Made by a program: the position numbers and the translations under genes | The notes under the pieces: model-generated | What the model was told of the DNA's origin: nothing | Databases searched by the model: none | Seen by the model: the letters and a program-made list of their open reading frames with translations, nothing else | Source of the DNA: an uncultured Actinomycetes bacterium | GTDB lineage: Bacteria > Actinomycetota > Actinomycetes > Nanopelagicales > Nanopelagicaceae | Assembly (NCBI GenBank): GCA_903820565.1 | Contig: CAIJHZ010000072.1 | Coordinates: 1-11,526, forward strand | DNA length: 11,526 nucleotides | Reading direction: 5' to 3' | In this document: piece after piece, positions 1-5,889 of the stretch | Layout: each line of letters starts with the position of its first letter | Numbering within the stretch: position 1 is the stretch's first letter

Positions 1-738
1 CAGTTTGTTATGAGCGATGTCGACAAGGTTGGTGGAATCCCAGTTGTCCTTAAGGGTTTATTAGATGCTGGTTTATTACACGGAGATGTTCTAACAGTTA
101 CTGGTAAGACGATGGCTGAAAACTTAAAGGAAATCAATCCGCCTGATCCAGATGGACAAATTTTGAAAGCTGTTTCATCACCTATGTCTACAGATGTTGG
201 AATCACGATTCTTGGTGGTTCACTTGCAACAGAAGGTGCAGTGTGTAAAACAGCTGGAATTGGAATTGAAAGCTTCGAAGGGCCTGCACGTGTATTTGAA
301 CGCGAGCAAGCTGCGATGGAAGCATTAGAAAATGGTTCAATCAAAGCAGGTGATGTAGTAGTAATCCGTTACGAAGGTCCAAAGGGTGGACCAGGTATGC
401 GCGAGATGTTAATGATTACTGGCGCTATTAAAGGCGCAGGTCTTGGTAAGTCAACATTGTTAATAACTGATGGCCGTTTCTCTGGTGGTTCAACAGGTTT
501 ATGCGTTGGTCACGTTGCACCAGAAGCTGTCGACGGGGGACCCATTGCATTTATTGAAGATGGCGACAAGGTCCGTATTGACATCACTAATCGCACCTTA
601 GATTTGTTGGTTGATCCGGCAGAACTTGAAGCTCGCAAAGTTGGATGGACGCCACTGACCCACAAATACACCCAAGGTGTATTGGCCAAGTATTCGAAGT
701 TAGTTCAGTCCGCATCCAAAGGCGCGATCTGTCAGTAG
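1..738 (+). CDS. ilvD: Dihydroxyacid dehydratase IlvD, C-terminal part (5' end outside window)
   Basis: IlvD dehydrates 2,3-dihydroxyisovalerate and 2,3-dihydroxy-3-methylvalerate to the 2-keto acids that precede valine/leucine and isoleucine; it is a cytosolic Fe-S enzyme. The frame is open from base 1, so the gene is cut by the window edge; the ATG at 10 is internal. About 245 residues are present, roughly the last 45% of a family usually near 560 residues. Visible family signatures are EGPARVFEREQAA, the stretch around RYEGPKGGPGMREML, and TDGRFSGGSTGL followed by GHVAPEA. The Ser of GRFSGG (codon 161 of the fragment) is the residue the family uses as catalytic base. The Fe-S cysteines expected in the N-terminal half are not in view. 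It lies upstream of ilvB on the same strand but is separated from it by a promoter and attenuator, so it probably belongs to a different transcription unit or feeds into the same one by readthrough. Confidence 0.95.
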   Translation, partial: QFVMSDVDKVGGIPVVLKGLLDAGLLHGDVLTVTGKTMAENLKEINPPDPDGQILKAVSSPMSTDVGITILGGSLATEGAVCKTAGIGIESFEGPARVFEREQAAMEALENGSIKAGDVVVIRYEGPKGGPGMREMLMITGAIKGAGLGKSTLLITDGRFSGGSTGLCVGHVAPEAVDGGPIAFIEDGDKVRIDITNRTLDLLVDPAELEARKVGWTPLTHKYTQGVLAKYSKLVQSASKGAICQ

Positions 739-750
739 CGCTCTCACAAT

Positions 751-768
751 ATGAGATGTGCATCTCAT
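751..768. promoter_or_regulatory. 18-bp inverted repeat just upstream of the ilvB -35 box (candidate operator)
   Basis: ATGAGATG (751-758) and CATCTCAT (761-768) are perfect 8-nt reverse complements around a 2-nt centre. The repeat sits 12 nt after the ilvD stop and ends 3 nt before the -35 hexamer. No T-run follows, so it does not look like an intrinsic terminator for ilvD. Placement next to the -35 box suits a dimeric transcription factor. The regulator is not identifiable from the sequence; an IclR-type regulator of the LtbR/NdgR kind, known for leucine genes in other actinobacteria, is one untested idea. Confidence 0.5.
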
Positions 769-771
769 CCC

Positions 772-800
772 TTGACGCACAAGCTCATTCATTGGAGAAT
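772..800 (+). promoter_or_regulatory. Sigma70-like promoter of the ilvB operon
   Basis: TTGACG at 772-777 matches the -35 consensus in five of six bases. After exactly 17 nt, GAGAAT at 795-800 matches TATAAT in four of six. The usual 6-nt discriminator would put the transcription start near 807, the A of the ATG of the leader ORF. The leader would therefore be translated from a leaderless mRNA, which is common in actinobacteria. The transcription start is inferred, not observed. Confidence 0.7.
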
Positions 801-806
801 AAGCCC

Positions 807-836
807 ATGAGTACAACATTTGTGGTGGTGATTTAA
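807..836 (+). CDS. Branched-chain amino acid leader peptide (MSTTFVVVI) of the ilvB attenuator
   Basis: This is a nine-codon ORF, ATG to TAA, coding MSTTFVVVI. Three consecutive GTG valine codons (822-830) and one ATT isoleucine codon directly precede the stop. Clustered Val/Ile codons just before a hairpin and terminator are the hallmark of ribosome-mediated attenuation, and the ilvBNC operon of Corynebacterium glutamicum is known to use a leader peptide with clustered Val codons. The ATG lies at the predicted transcription start and has no Shine-Dalgarno sequence, so initiation would be leaderless. The peptide has no expected function beyond sensing charged tRNA-Val and tRNA-Ile. It ends 101 nt upstream of the chosen ilvB start. 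The same frame is open further upstream inside ilvD, but that part overlaps the dehydratase and lies before the promoter. Confidence 0.75.
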   Translation: MSTTFVVVI

Positions 837-837
837 A

Positions 838-866
838 GGCGCGTGATCGGTATTTGATCATGCGCC
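838..866 (+). promoter_or_regulatory. Leader hairpin between leader peptide and terminator
   Basis: GGCGCGTGATC (838-848) pairs with GATCATGCGCC (856-866) to form 11 base pairs with one G-U wobble and a 7-nt loop. It begins one base after the leader-peptide stop codon and ends directly against the terminator stem. A ribosome paused on the Val codons or at the stop would cover part of its 5' arm. It could act as a pause hairpin or as the competing structure of the attenuator. An alternative 7-bp pairing, GGTGGTG (824-830) with CGCCACC (863-869), would disrupt both this hairpin and the terminator. Confidence 0.7.
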
Positions 867-896
867 ACCCTCAGTTATCTGGGGGTTTTTCTATTT
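867..896 (+). terminator. Intrinsic terminator of the ilvB leader (attenuator)
   Basis: ACCCTCAG (867-874) pairs with CTGGGGGT (879-886) to give an 8-bp stem with one T-G wobble and a TTAT loop. A T-run follows (886-890, then CTATTT). It lies between the leader peptide and ilvB, so it can only serve to stop transcription early. Together with the VVVI leader it forms an attenuator. Termination when Val/Ile-tRNA is plentiful is inferred. Confidence 0.8.
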
Positions 897-924
897 AACA
901 ACCATAAATGTCAGAACTGATGCG

Positions 925-931
925 AAAGGAG
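925..931 (+). promoter_or_regulatory. Ribosome binding site that decides the ilvB start
   Basis: AAAGGAG at 925-931 lies 6 nt before the ATG at 938, a good spacing. It directly abuts the in-frame ATG at 932 and lies inside the ORF if the ATG at 908 were used. It therefore favours 938 over 908, 920 and 932. Confidence 0.7.
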
Positions 932-937
932 ATGGAT

Positions 938-2677
938 ATGAGCAAGAAGATGAGTGGAGCTAAATCACTCGTGCAATCTTTGGAGTCTGCCGGCGTCGAT
1001 GTGATGTTTGGAATTCCTGGTGGTGCAATTCTTCCTGCATACGATCCAATCTTTGATAGCAGCATCCGCCACATTTTAGTCCGCCACGAACAAGGCGCCG
1101 GCCATGCCGCAACTGGTTATGCCCAAGTAACAGGTCGCGTTGGAGTGTGCATTGCAACTTCAGGACCTGGTGCAACAAATCTGGTTACACCACTTGCAGA
1201 TGCTGCAATGGATTCAGTTCCAATGGTTGCGATCACTGGTCAAGTGCCTTCAGCTGCAATTGGTACCGATGCTTTTCAAGAGGCAGATATCCGCGGTATC
1301 ACAATGCCATTTACAAAGCACAATTATTTGATTACTGATCCACTAGAGATCCCTCGTGCGATAGCAGAGGCATTTTATATAGCCAGTTCTGGTCGACCAG
1401 GTCCAGTCTTAGTTGACATTGCAAAAGATGCGTTGCAAAAGGAAACAGATTTTATTTGGCCGAAGGATTTATCCCTACCCGGATACCATCCTCAAATTGA
1501 ACCTGAAAATCAAGCGATTAAAGATGCTGCAGCACTAATCGCGCAATCATCAAAACCTGTTCTATATGTTGGTGGCGGTGTTATCAAGGCGAATGCTTCA
1601 AAAGAGTTAATGCAGTTGGCTGAATTACTCGGAGCACCTGTTGTTACAACATTGATGGCCCTTGGATCATTTCCTGACAGCCATCCTCAGCACTTTGGTA
1701 TGCCGGGAATGCATGGAACAGTTGGCGCAGTTACCGCTCTCCAAAAGGCAGACTTACTTATTACCTTAGGTGCCCGATTTGATGACCGTGTAACTGGAAA
1801 GCTTTCAACCTTTGCAGTTAATGCAAAGGTTATTCACGCCGATATTGACCCTGCCGAAATCGGTAAGAATCGTTATGCAGATGTACCTGTCGTTGGAGAT
1901 CTCAAGCACACAATTGCCGCACTAATCCCAGCCTTAAAAGCAGAGTTCACAAAGGGGCGAGCAGATCTTGCTCCGTGGCTAACTGCAATGAACAAACTGC
2001 GTGCAACATATCCACTTGGTTATGACCTTCCAAAGGATGGCTCGTTGTCACCGCAGTACGTAATCGAGCGCATAAGTGCAATTACTGGGCCTGAAGCAAT
2101 CTATGTTGCAGGAGTTGGTCAGCACCAGATGTGGGCTGCGCAATTTGTTAAGTATGAAAATCCACGAACATGGCTGAACTCTGGCGGGCTCGGAACAATG
2201 GGCTACGCGGTTCCTGCTGCGATGGGCGCAAAAGTTGGCGCACCGGACACGATTGTGTGGGCTATCGATGGTGATGGTTGTTTCCAAATGACAAACCAAG
2301 AACTTGTAACGTGCGCCCTTAACAATATTCCAATCAAAGTCGCAATTATCAACAATGAATCTCTTGGAATGGTTAGACAGTGGCAAACATTGTTCTACGA
2401 AGGTCGTTATTCAAATACCAGCCTTGAATCAAAGCGAGTACCCGATTTTGTAAAACTTGCTGATGCAATGGGTTGTGTTGGATTAACTTGTGATCGCATG
2501 GAAGATGTTGATGCTGTTATTAAAAAAGCTAATTCCATTAATGATCAACCAGTAGTAGTTGATTTCCGAGTTTTCCGTGATGCAATGGTGTGGCCGATGG
2601 TTGCCGCCGGGACATCAAATGATGACATCAAGATCGCGCGCGAAATCGCGCCTGACTGGGATTCACAGGAGTTGTAA
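938..2677 (+). CDS. ilvB: Acetolactate (acetohydroxyacid) synthase large subunit IlvB
   Basis: The catalytic subunit of the ThDP-, FAD- and Mg-dependent synthase condenses pyruvate with a second pyruvate (acetolactate, for Val/Leu) or with 2-ketobutyrate (acetohydroxybutyrate, for Ile). It is 579 residues from the chosen ATG, normal for the family. The N-terminal ThDP domain shows FGIPGGA and HEQGAGHAATGYA; the Glu of HEQG (residue 51) is the one that activates ThDP. SGPGATN follows. The central domain contains ARFDDRVTGKL. The C-terminal ThDP-binding motif runs from GDG (445-447) to NN (472-473), followed by ESLGMVRQWQ. The start at 938 is set by the AAAGGAG site. The gene is controlled by the upstream promoter and attenuator, and its TAA overlaps the ATG of ilvN by one base, which suggests translational coupling of the two subunits. 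Confidence 0.97.
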   Translation: MSKKMSGAKSLVQSLESAGVDVMFGIPGGAILPAYDPIFDSSIRHILVRHEQGAGHAATGYAQVTGRVGVCIATSGPGATNLVTPLADAAMDSVPMVAITGQVPSAAIGTDAFQEADIRGITMPFTKHNYLITDPLEIPRAIAEAFYIASSGRPGPVLVDIAKDALQKETDFIWPKDLSLPGYHPQIEPENQAIKDAAALIAQSSKPVLYVGGGVIKANASKELMQLAELLGAPVVTTLMALGSFPDSHPQHFGMPGMHGTVGAVTALQKADLLITLGARFDDRVTGKLSTFAVNAKVIHADIDPAEIGKNRYADVPVVGDLKHTIAALIPALKAEFTKGRADLAPWLTAMNKLRATYPLGYDLPKDGSLSPQYVIERISAITGPEAIYVAGVGQHQMWAAQFVKYENPRTWLNSGGLGTMGYAVPAAMGAKVGAPDTIVWAIDGDGCFQMTNQELVTCALNNIPIKVAIINNESLGMVRQWQTLFYEGRYSNTSLESKRVPDFVKLADAMGCVGLTCDRMEDVDAVIKKANSINDQPVVVDFRVFRDAMVWPMVAAGTSNDDIKIAREIAPDWDSQEL

Positions 2678-3231
2678 TGAGTACTCACACACTTTCAGTT
2701 CTGGTTGAAAACTCACCAGGTGTACTTGCACGTGTTGCAGGTCTTTTCTCACGCCGTGCCTACAACATTGATTCTCTAGCAGTAGGTCCAACTGAAAACC
2801 CTGATATTTCTAGAATGACGATTGTCATCAATGTAGAAAGCCACTCATTAGAGCAGGTAATTCGCCAGCTCGATAAATTGATAAATGTCATTCACATCGC
2901 TGAACTCAAATTAGATGAATCTGTTCAGGCTGAGCTTCTACTTGTGAAGATTTCTGCAACAACTAAAAACAAGTTTGATGTAGAAGCAGTCCTAGAGACC
3001 TACGGTGCATCAATAGTCGATGAGGATGCAGAGTCCTTAACAGTTGAAGCAACAGGCGACGCGGCAAAAATTAGTGACCTACTTAACGCTTTGGAGCGTT
3101 TTGGCATTCGTGAACTGGCTCAATCAGGCTTAGTAGCGATCGAGCGTGGCAGCGGTTCTCTGGCAGACCGTACCCTTAGCACTCAAAGTATTCCTACCGC
3201 TGACAGCGGCCAGGCTGATTACCAAAACTAA
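2677..3231 (+). CDS. ilvN: Acetolactate synthase small (regulatory) subunit IlvN
   Basis: The regulatory subunit binds IlvB, raises its activity and in this family confers feedback inhibition by valine. It is 184 residues. An N-terminal ACT domain (about residues 4-78) starts with HTLSVLVENSPGVLARVAGL and contains RRAYNIDSLAVGPTE, the typical effector-binding region. A second ACT-like domain covers about 85-160, ending in GIRELAQSGLVAIERG. The last 25 or so residues form a polar tail, slightly longer than the common 160-170 residue forms. AGGAG (2667-2671) stands 5 nt before the ATG, and the start overlaps the ilvB stop. It is followed 34 nt later by ilvC. Confidence 0.96.
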   Translation: MSTHTLSVLVENSPGVLARVAGLFSRRAYNIDSLAVGPTENPDISRMTIVINVESHSLEQVIRQLDKLINVIHIAELKLDESVQAELLLVKISATTKNKFDVEAVLETYGASIVDEDAESLTVEATGDAAKISDLLNALERFGIRELAQSGLVAIERGSGSLADRTLSTQSIPTADSGQADYQN

Positions 3232-3265
3232 TAACGACCAACACAAAGGCGAATGGAGAAATACC

Positions 3266-4303
3266 GTGGCAGCAACGATGTATCACGAAGAGGATGCTGA
3301 TCTATCAATCATCCAGGGTCGCAAAGTCGCGATCATCGGTTACGGCTCACAAGGACATGCACACGCGCTTAACCTGCGCGACAGTGGAGTAGATGTTCGC
3401 GTTGGACTTAAAGATGGCTCACCATCACGTGCAAAGGCAGAGGCTGAAGGCCTTCGCGTTGTCAGTGTTGCTGAAGCTGTCCAGGAGTCAACAGTCATCA
3501 TGATTTTGGCACCAGATCACTTGCAGCGTCATATCTACACAGATTCGATTTTGCCAAACCTTAAAGATGGTGATGCATTGTTCTTCGGACATGGTTTCAA
3601 TATTCGTTTTGGTTACATCAAGCCATCAGCTTCCGTTGATGTGTGCATGGTTGCGCCAAAGGGTCCAGGACACTTGGTCCGTCGTGAATACGCAGCTGGT
3701 CGTGGAGTGCCAGTAATTGTTGCGGTAGAACAAGATGCAACTGGTAGCGCATGGCCTTTGACGCTCTCATATGCAAAAGCAATCGGTGGGCTTCGCGCAG
3801 GTGGAATCCTGACAACATTTACAGAAGAGACAGAGACAGATCTATTTGGTGAGCAGTCAGTTCTTTGTGGTGGAGCGTCACAACTAGTTATGTACGGATT
3901 CGAAACTTTAACTGAAGCTGGATACCAGCCAGAGGTTGCCTACTTTGAGTGCCTCCACGAACTTAAATTGATCGTTGACCTTATGTATGAAGGTGGCATC
4001 GCAAAGCAGCGCTGGTCAGTTTCTGACACAGCTGAGTTCGGTGATTATGTTTCTGGTCCTCGCGTTATCGATCCACACGTTAAGGAGAACATGAAGGCAG
4101 TTCTTGCTGACATCCAAAGCGGTGCATTTGCAAAGCGCTTTATTGATGACCAAGAAGCTGGCGGAGTTGAATTTAAGACACTTCGCGCAAAGGGTGAGTC
4201 ACACCCAATTGAGAGCGTTGGCCGTGAACTTCGCAAAATGTTCTCTTGGATGAAGCAGTCAAAGGGCGACGATTACAAAGAAGGAAGCGCAGCGCGTGGC
4301 TAA
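3266..4303 (+). CDS. ilvC: Ketol-acid reductoisomerase IlvC (class I, NADP-type)
   Basis: IlvC isomerises and reduces acetolactate and acetohydroxybutyrate to the dihydroxy acids used by IlvD. It is 345 residues from a GTG at 3266, fitting the short class I enzymes. The GTG is preceded by GGAG (3255-3258) at 7 nt; the frame is open to 3146, but that part overlaps ilvN and is not homologous. The Rossmann domain carries IGYGSQGHAHALNLRDSG, and the loop VGLKDGSPSRAK has serines where NADPH enzymes bind the 2'-phosphate. The Mg-binding residues are D192 and E196 (DLFGEQ), then E228 and E232 (ECLHE) in the knotted C-terminal domain. MVAPKGPGHLVRREY is a strong family signature. The end overlaps the serA start by 8 nt. 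An ATG at 3278 is an alternative start but is too far from the ribosome site. Confidence 0.96.
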   Translation: MAATMYHEEDADLSIIQGRKVAIIGYGSQGHAHALNLRDSGVDVRVGLKDGSPSRAKAEAEGLRVVSVAEAVQESTVIMILAPDHLQRHIYTDSILPNLKDGDALFFGHGFNIRFGYIKPSASVDVCMVAPKGPGHLVRREYAAGRGVPVIVAVEQDATGSAWPLTLSYAKAIGGLRAGGILTTFTEETETDLFGEQSVLCGGASQLVMYGFETLTEAGYQPEVAYFECLHELKLIVDLMYEGGIAKQRWSVSDTAEFGDYVSGPRVIDPHVKENMKAVLADIQSGAFAKRFIDDQEAGGVEFKTLRAKGESHPIESVGRELRKMFSWMKQSKGDDYKEGSAARG

Positions 4304-5378
4304 ACCTATTGTTTTAATCGCTGAAGAACTAAGTCCAGCAACTCTTGAAGCGCTAGGTCCTGATTTTGAAGTTGTTAACTGTGATGGTGCAAACCGCGCA
4401 GAACTTCTGGCAGCACTAGCTAAAGGAGTGGATGCGGTATTGATCCGTTCTGCAACCAAGATGGATGCAGAAGCGATTGCCGCGGCAAAAGGACTAAAAG
4501 TGATTGCTCGCGCCGGTGTTGGTCTGGATAACGTTGATATTCCTGCGGCAACTGCAGCCGGTGTCATGGTTGTAAACGCACCGACATCAAACATCGTTTC
4601 AGCTGCCGAACTTGCAATCTCATTGCTGATGGCATCTGCACGTTTTATTTCTCCAGCACACGCAGCGTTGCGTAATGGAAAGTGGGCGCGTTCAAAGTAC
4701 ACAGGCGCAGAAATTTTTGAGAAGACTCTCGGAATTGTTGGCTTTGGTCGCATTGGGCAATTAGTTGCCCATCGCATGCAAGCATTTGGAATGGATGTAG
4801 TTGCCTACGATCCATATCTACAACCAGCCCGCGCTGCACAACTTGGTGTACGCCTCGTTGAACTTGATGAATTACTAAAGATTTCAGATTTCATCACTAT
4901 TCACCTTCCAAAGACAAAGGAAACTGCAAACCTGATTGGTGTTGAGGCATTGAAAAAGGTTAAGCCAACTGTTCGAATCATTAACGCTGCTCGTGGTGGC
5001 GTTCTTGATGAGGCCGCACTCTTTGATGCAATCACCGAAGGTCGGGTAGCAGGAGCCGGTCTTGATGTGTTCTCAACTGAACCATGCACGGATTCACCAC
5101 TATTTACTTTGGATCAAGTCGTTGCAACACCTCACTTGGGTGCATCAACTGATGAAGCACAAGAGCGTGCAGGTATCGCTGTTGCGGTTTCAGTGCGCAA
5201 GGCATTGGCTGGAGAGCTCGTCCCTGATGCGGTTAACGTTAAGGGCGGTGCTATTCACGAAGAGATTCGTCCAAGTTTGCCGTTAGTTGAAAAGATGGCT
5301 CAGATTGCAACCGCAATCGCAGGTGAAGCCCCCAGTAAGCATGGACTTAACCGTCAGAGGCGATATTTCTGGCCATGA
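4296..5378 (+). CDS. serA: D-3-phosphoglycerate dehydrogenase SerA, catalytic part; frame broken at 5329-5333
   Basis: SerA oxidises 3-phosphoglycerate to 3-phosphohydroxypyruvate, the first step of serine synthesis. The GTG start lies within the ilvC end, with AAGGAAG (4281-4287) 8 nt upstream. As written, the frame gives 360 residues. Residues 1-346 are genuine SerA; the last 14 (from SKHG to the TGA at 5376-5378) are frameshift product. The NAD motif GFGRIG is at 149-154, and the catalytic triad is R233 (AARGG), E262 (STEP) and H280 (PHLGAST), all intact. Homology continues in the +1 frame from 5332. Skipping one base gives 530 residues, matching the long actinobacterial SerA with ASB and ACT domains (about 528 residues in Mycobacterium). 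Read literally, this is a short, regulator-less dehydrogenase, a domain content that is active in some other bacteria. A homopolymer indel error is the simplest explanation. Confidence 0.9.
   Translation: MAKPIVLIAEELSPATLEALGPDFEVVNCDGANRAELLAALAKGVDAVLIRSATKMDAEAIAAAKGLKVIARAGVGLDNVDIPAATAAGVMVVNAPTSNIVSAAELAISLLMASARFISPAHAALRNGKWARSKYTGAEIFEKTLGIVGFGRIGQLVAHRMQAFGMDVVAYDPYLQPARAAQLGVRLVELDELLKISDFITIHLPKTKETANLIGVEALKKVKPTVRIINAARGGVLDEAALFDAITEGRVAGAGLDVFSTEPCTDSPLFTLDQVVATPHLGASTDEAQERAGIAVAVSVRKALAGELVPDAVNVKGGAIHEEIRPSLPLVEKMAQIATAIAGEAPSKHGLNRQRRYFWP
5329..5333 (+). other. Frameshift site in serA (run of five C)
   Basis: In the upstream frame the codons are GAA GCC CCC AGT. With one C skipped they read GAA GCC CCA GTA AGC ATG, giving EAPVSM and then DLTVRGD, which continues the SerA family alignment. 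No further stop occurs for 186 codons. The break lies at residue 346, about 30 residues after the catalytic core and near the start of the ASB domain. A C5 run is a typical site for indel errors or slippage, and CCC-N is also a known +1-prone codon context. Confidence 0.85.
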
Positions 5379-5889
5379 TTCTTCAATCCTTGCAACAAGT
5401 GCTCTTAAAGGCGCACTACTTGCTTGCGGATTATCAGATGTCACATATGTCAATGCTCCTGCACTTGCTGCAGAGCGCGGCGTGACATCTGCTGTTACAA
5501 CAGATCCTGAAAGCCCTGAATACCGCAGCATGATTTCACTTCGCGCAGCACTTGCCGATGGCAAGATTGTTACCGTTGATGGAACCTTGATGGGTATTCG
5601 CAAGGTTGAAAAGATCATTGCAATTGATGGATTTGATCTTGATCTTCCACCAACTGAAAATCTCTTGTTCCTTCGTTACTCAGATAAGCCAGGTGTTGTT
5701 GGCGCTGTTGGTAATGCACTTGGAAAAGCTGGCATCAACATTGCAGGCATGCAGGTTGCACGCAGCACTGCCGGCGGAGATGCATTGATGGCAATCACAG
5801 TTGACTCACTTATAAGCGATGACATTACTGAATCTGTTAAAAAGGAAACAGGAGCAAATCTTGTTCGCTCCGTAACTTTGGTGGGGTAA
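5332..5889 (+). CDS. serA: SerA C-terminal part (ASB and ACT domains), +1 frame relative to the start of serA
   Basis: This is the regulatory end of 3-phosphoglycerate dehydrogenase. It begins at the CCA reached after skipping one C and runs 185 residues to the TAA at 5887-5889. The allosteric substrate-binding (ASB) domain shows LTVRGDI, TSALKGALL and YVNAPALAAERGV. The ACT domain starts near LLFLRYSDKPGVVGAVG and includes AGINIAGMQVARS; in mycobacterial SerA this pair of domains mediates serine feedback control. Independent translation is not well supported. The in-frame ATG at 5341, GTG at 5323 and TTG at 5287 all lack a convincing ribosome site. The part is therefore best read as the second half of a frameshifted serA. 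Its stop overlaps the leuB ATG by one base. Confidence 0.9.
   Translation, partial: PVSMDLTVRGDISGHDSSILATSALKGALLACGLSDVTYVNAPALAAERGVTSAVTTDPESPEYRSMISLRAALADGKIVTVDGTLMGIRKVEKIIAIDGFDLDLPPTENLLFLRYSDKPGVVGAVGNALGKAGINIAGMQVARSTAGGDALMAITVDSLISDDITESVKKETGANLVRSVTLVG

Noticed and set aside
645..806. Longer ORF ending at the leader-peptide stop
   Set aside because: It overlaps the ilvD end in another frame and precedes the promoter; only the last nine codons fit a transcribed leader.
908..937. Earlier ATG starts for ilvB at 908, 920 and 932
   Set aside because: AAAGGAG at 925-931 would lie inside or directly against these starts; 938 has correct spacing and leaves a family-like N-terminus.
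3146..3265. Upstream extension of the ilvC frame into ilvN
   Set aside because: It overlaps 86 nt of ilvN, has no family similarity, and the GTG at 3266 has a well-spaced GGAG.
4259..4777. Long antisense ORF of 172 codons over the start of serA
   Set aside because: The plus strand carries a clear SerA catalytic domain; the antisense frame has composition typical of a mirror frame and no recognisable motif.
5287..5331. Independent start for the C-terminal serA frame at the TTG of 5287
   Set aside because: The residues it adds are not SerA-like in this frame, while the same bases encode true SerA in the upstream frame; no ribosome site precedes it.
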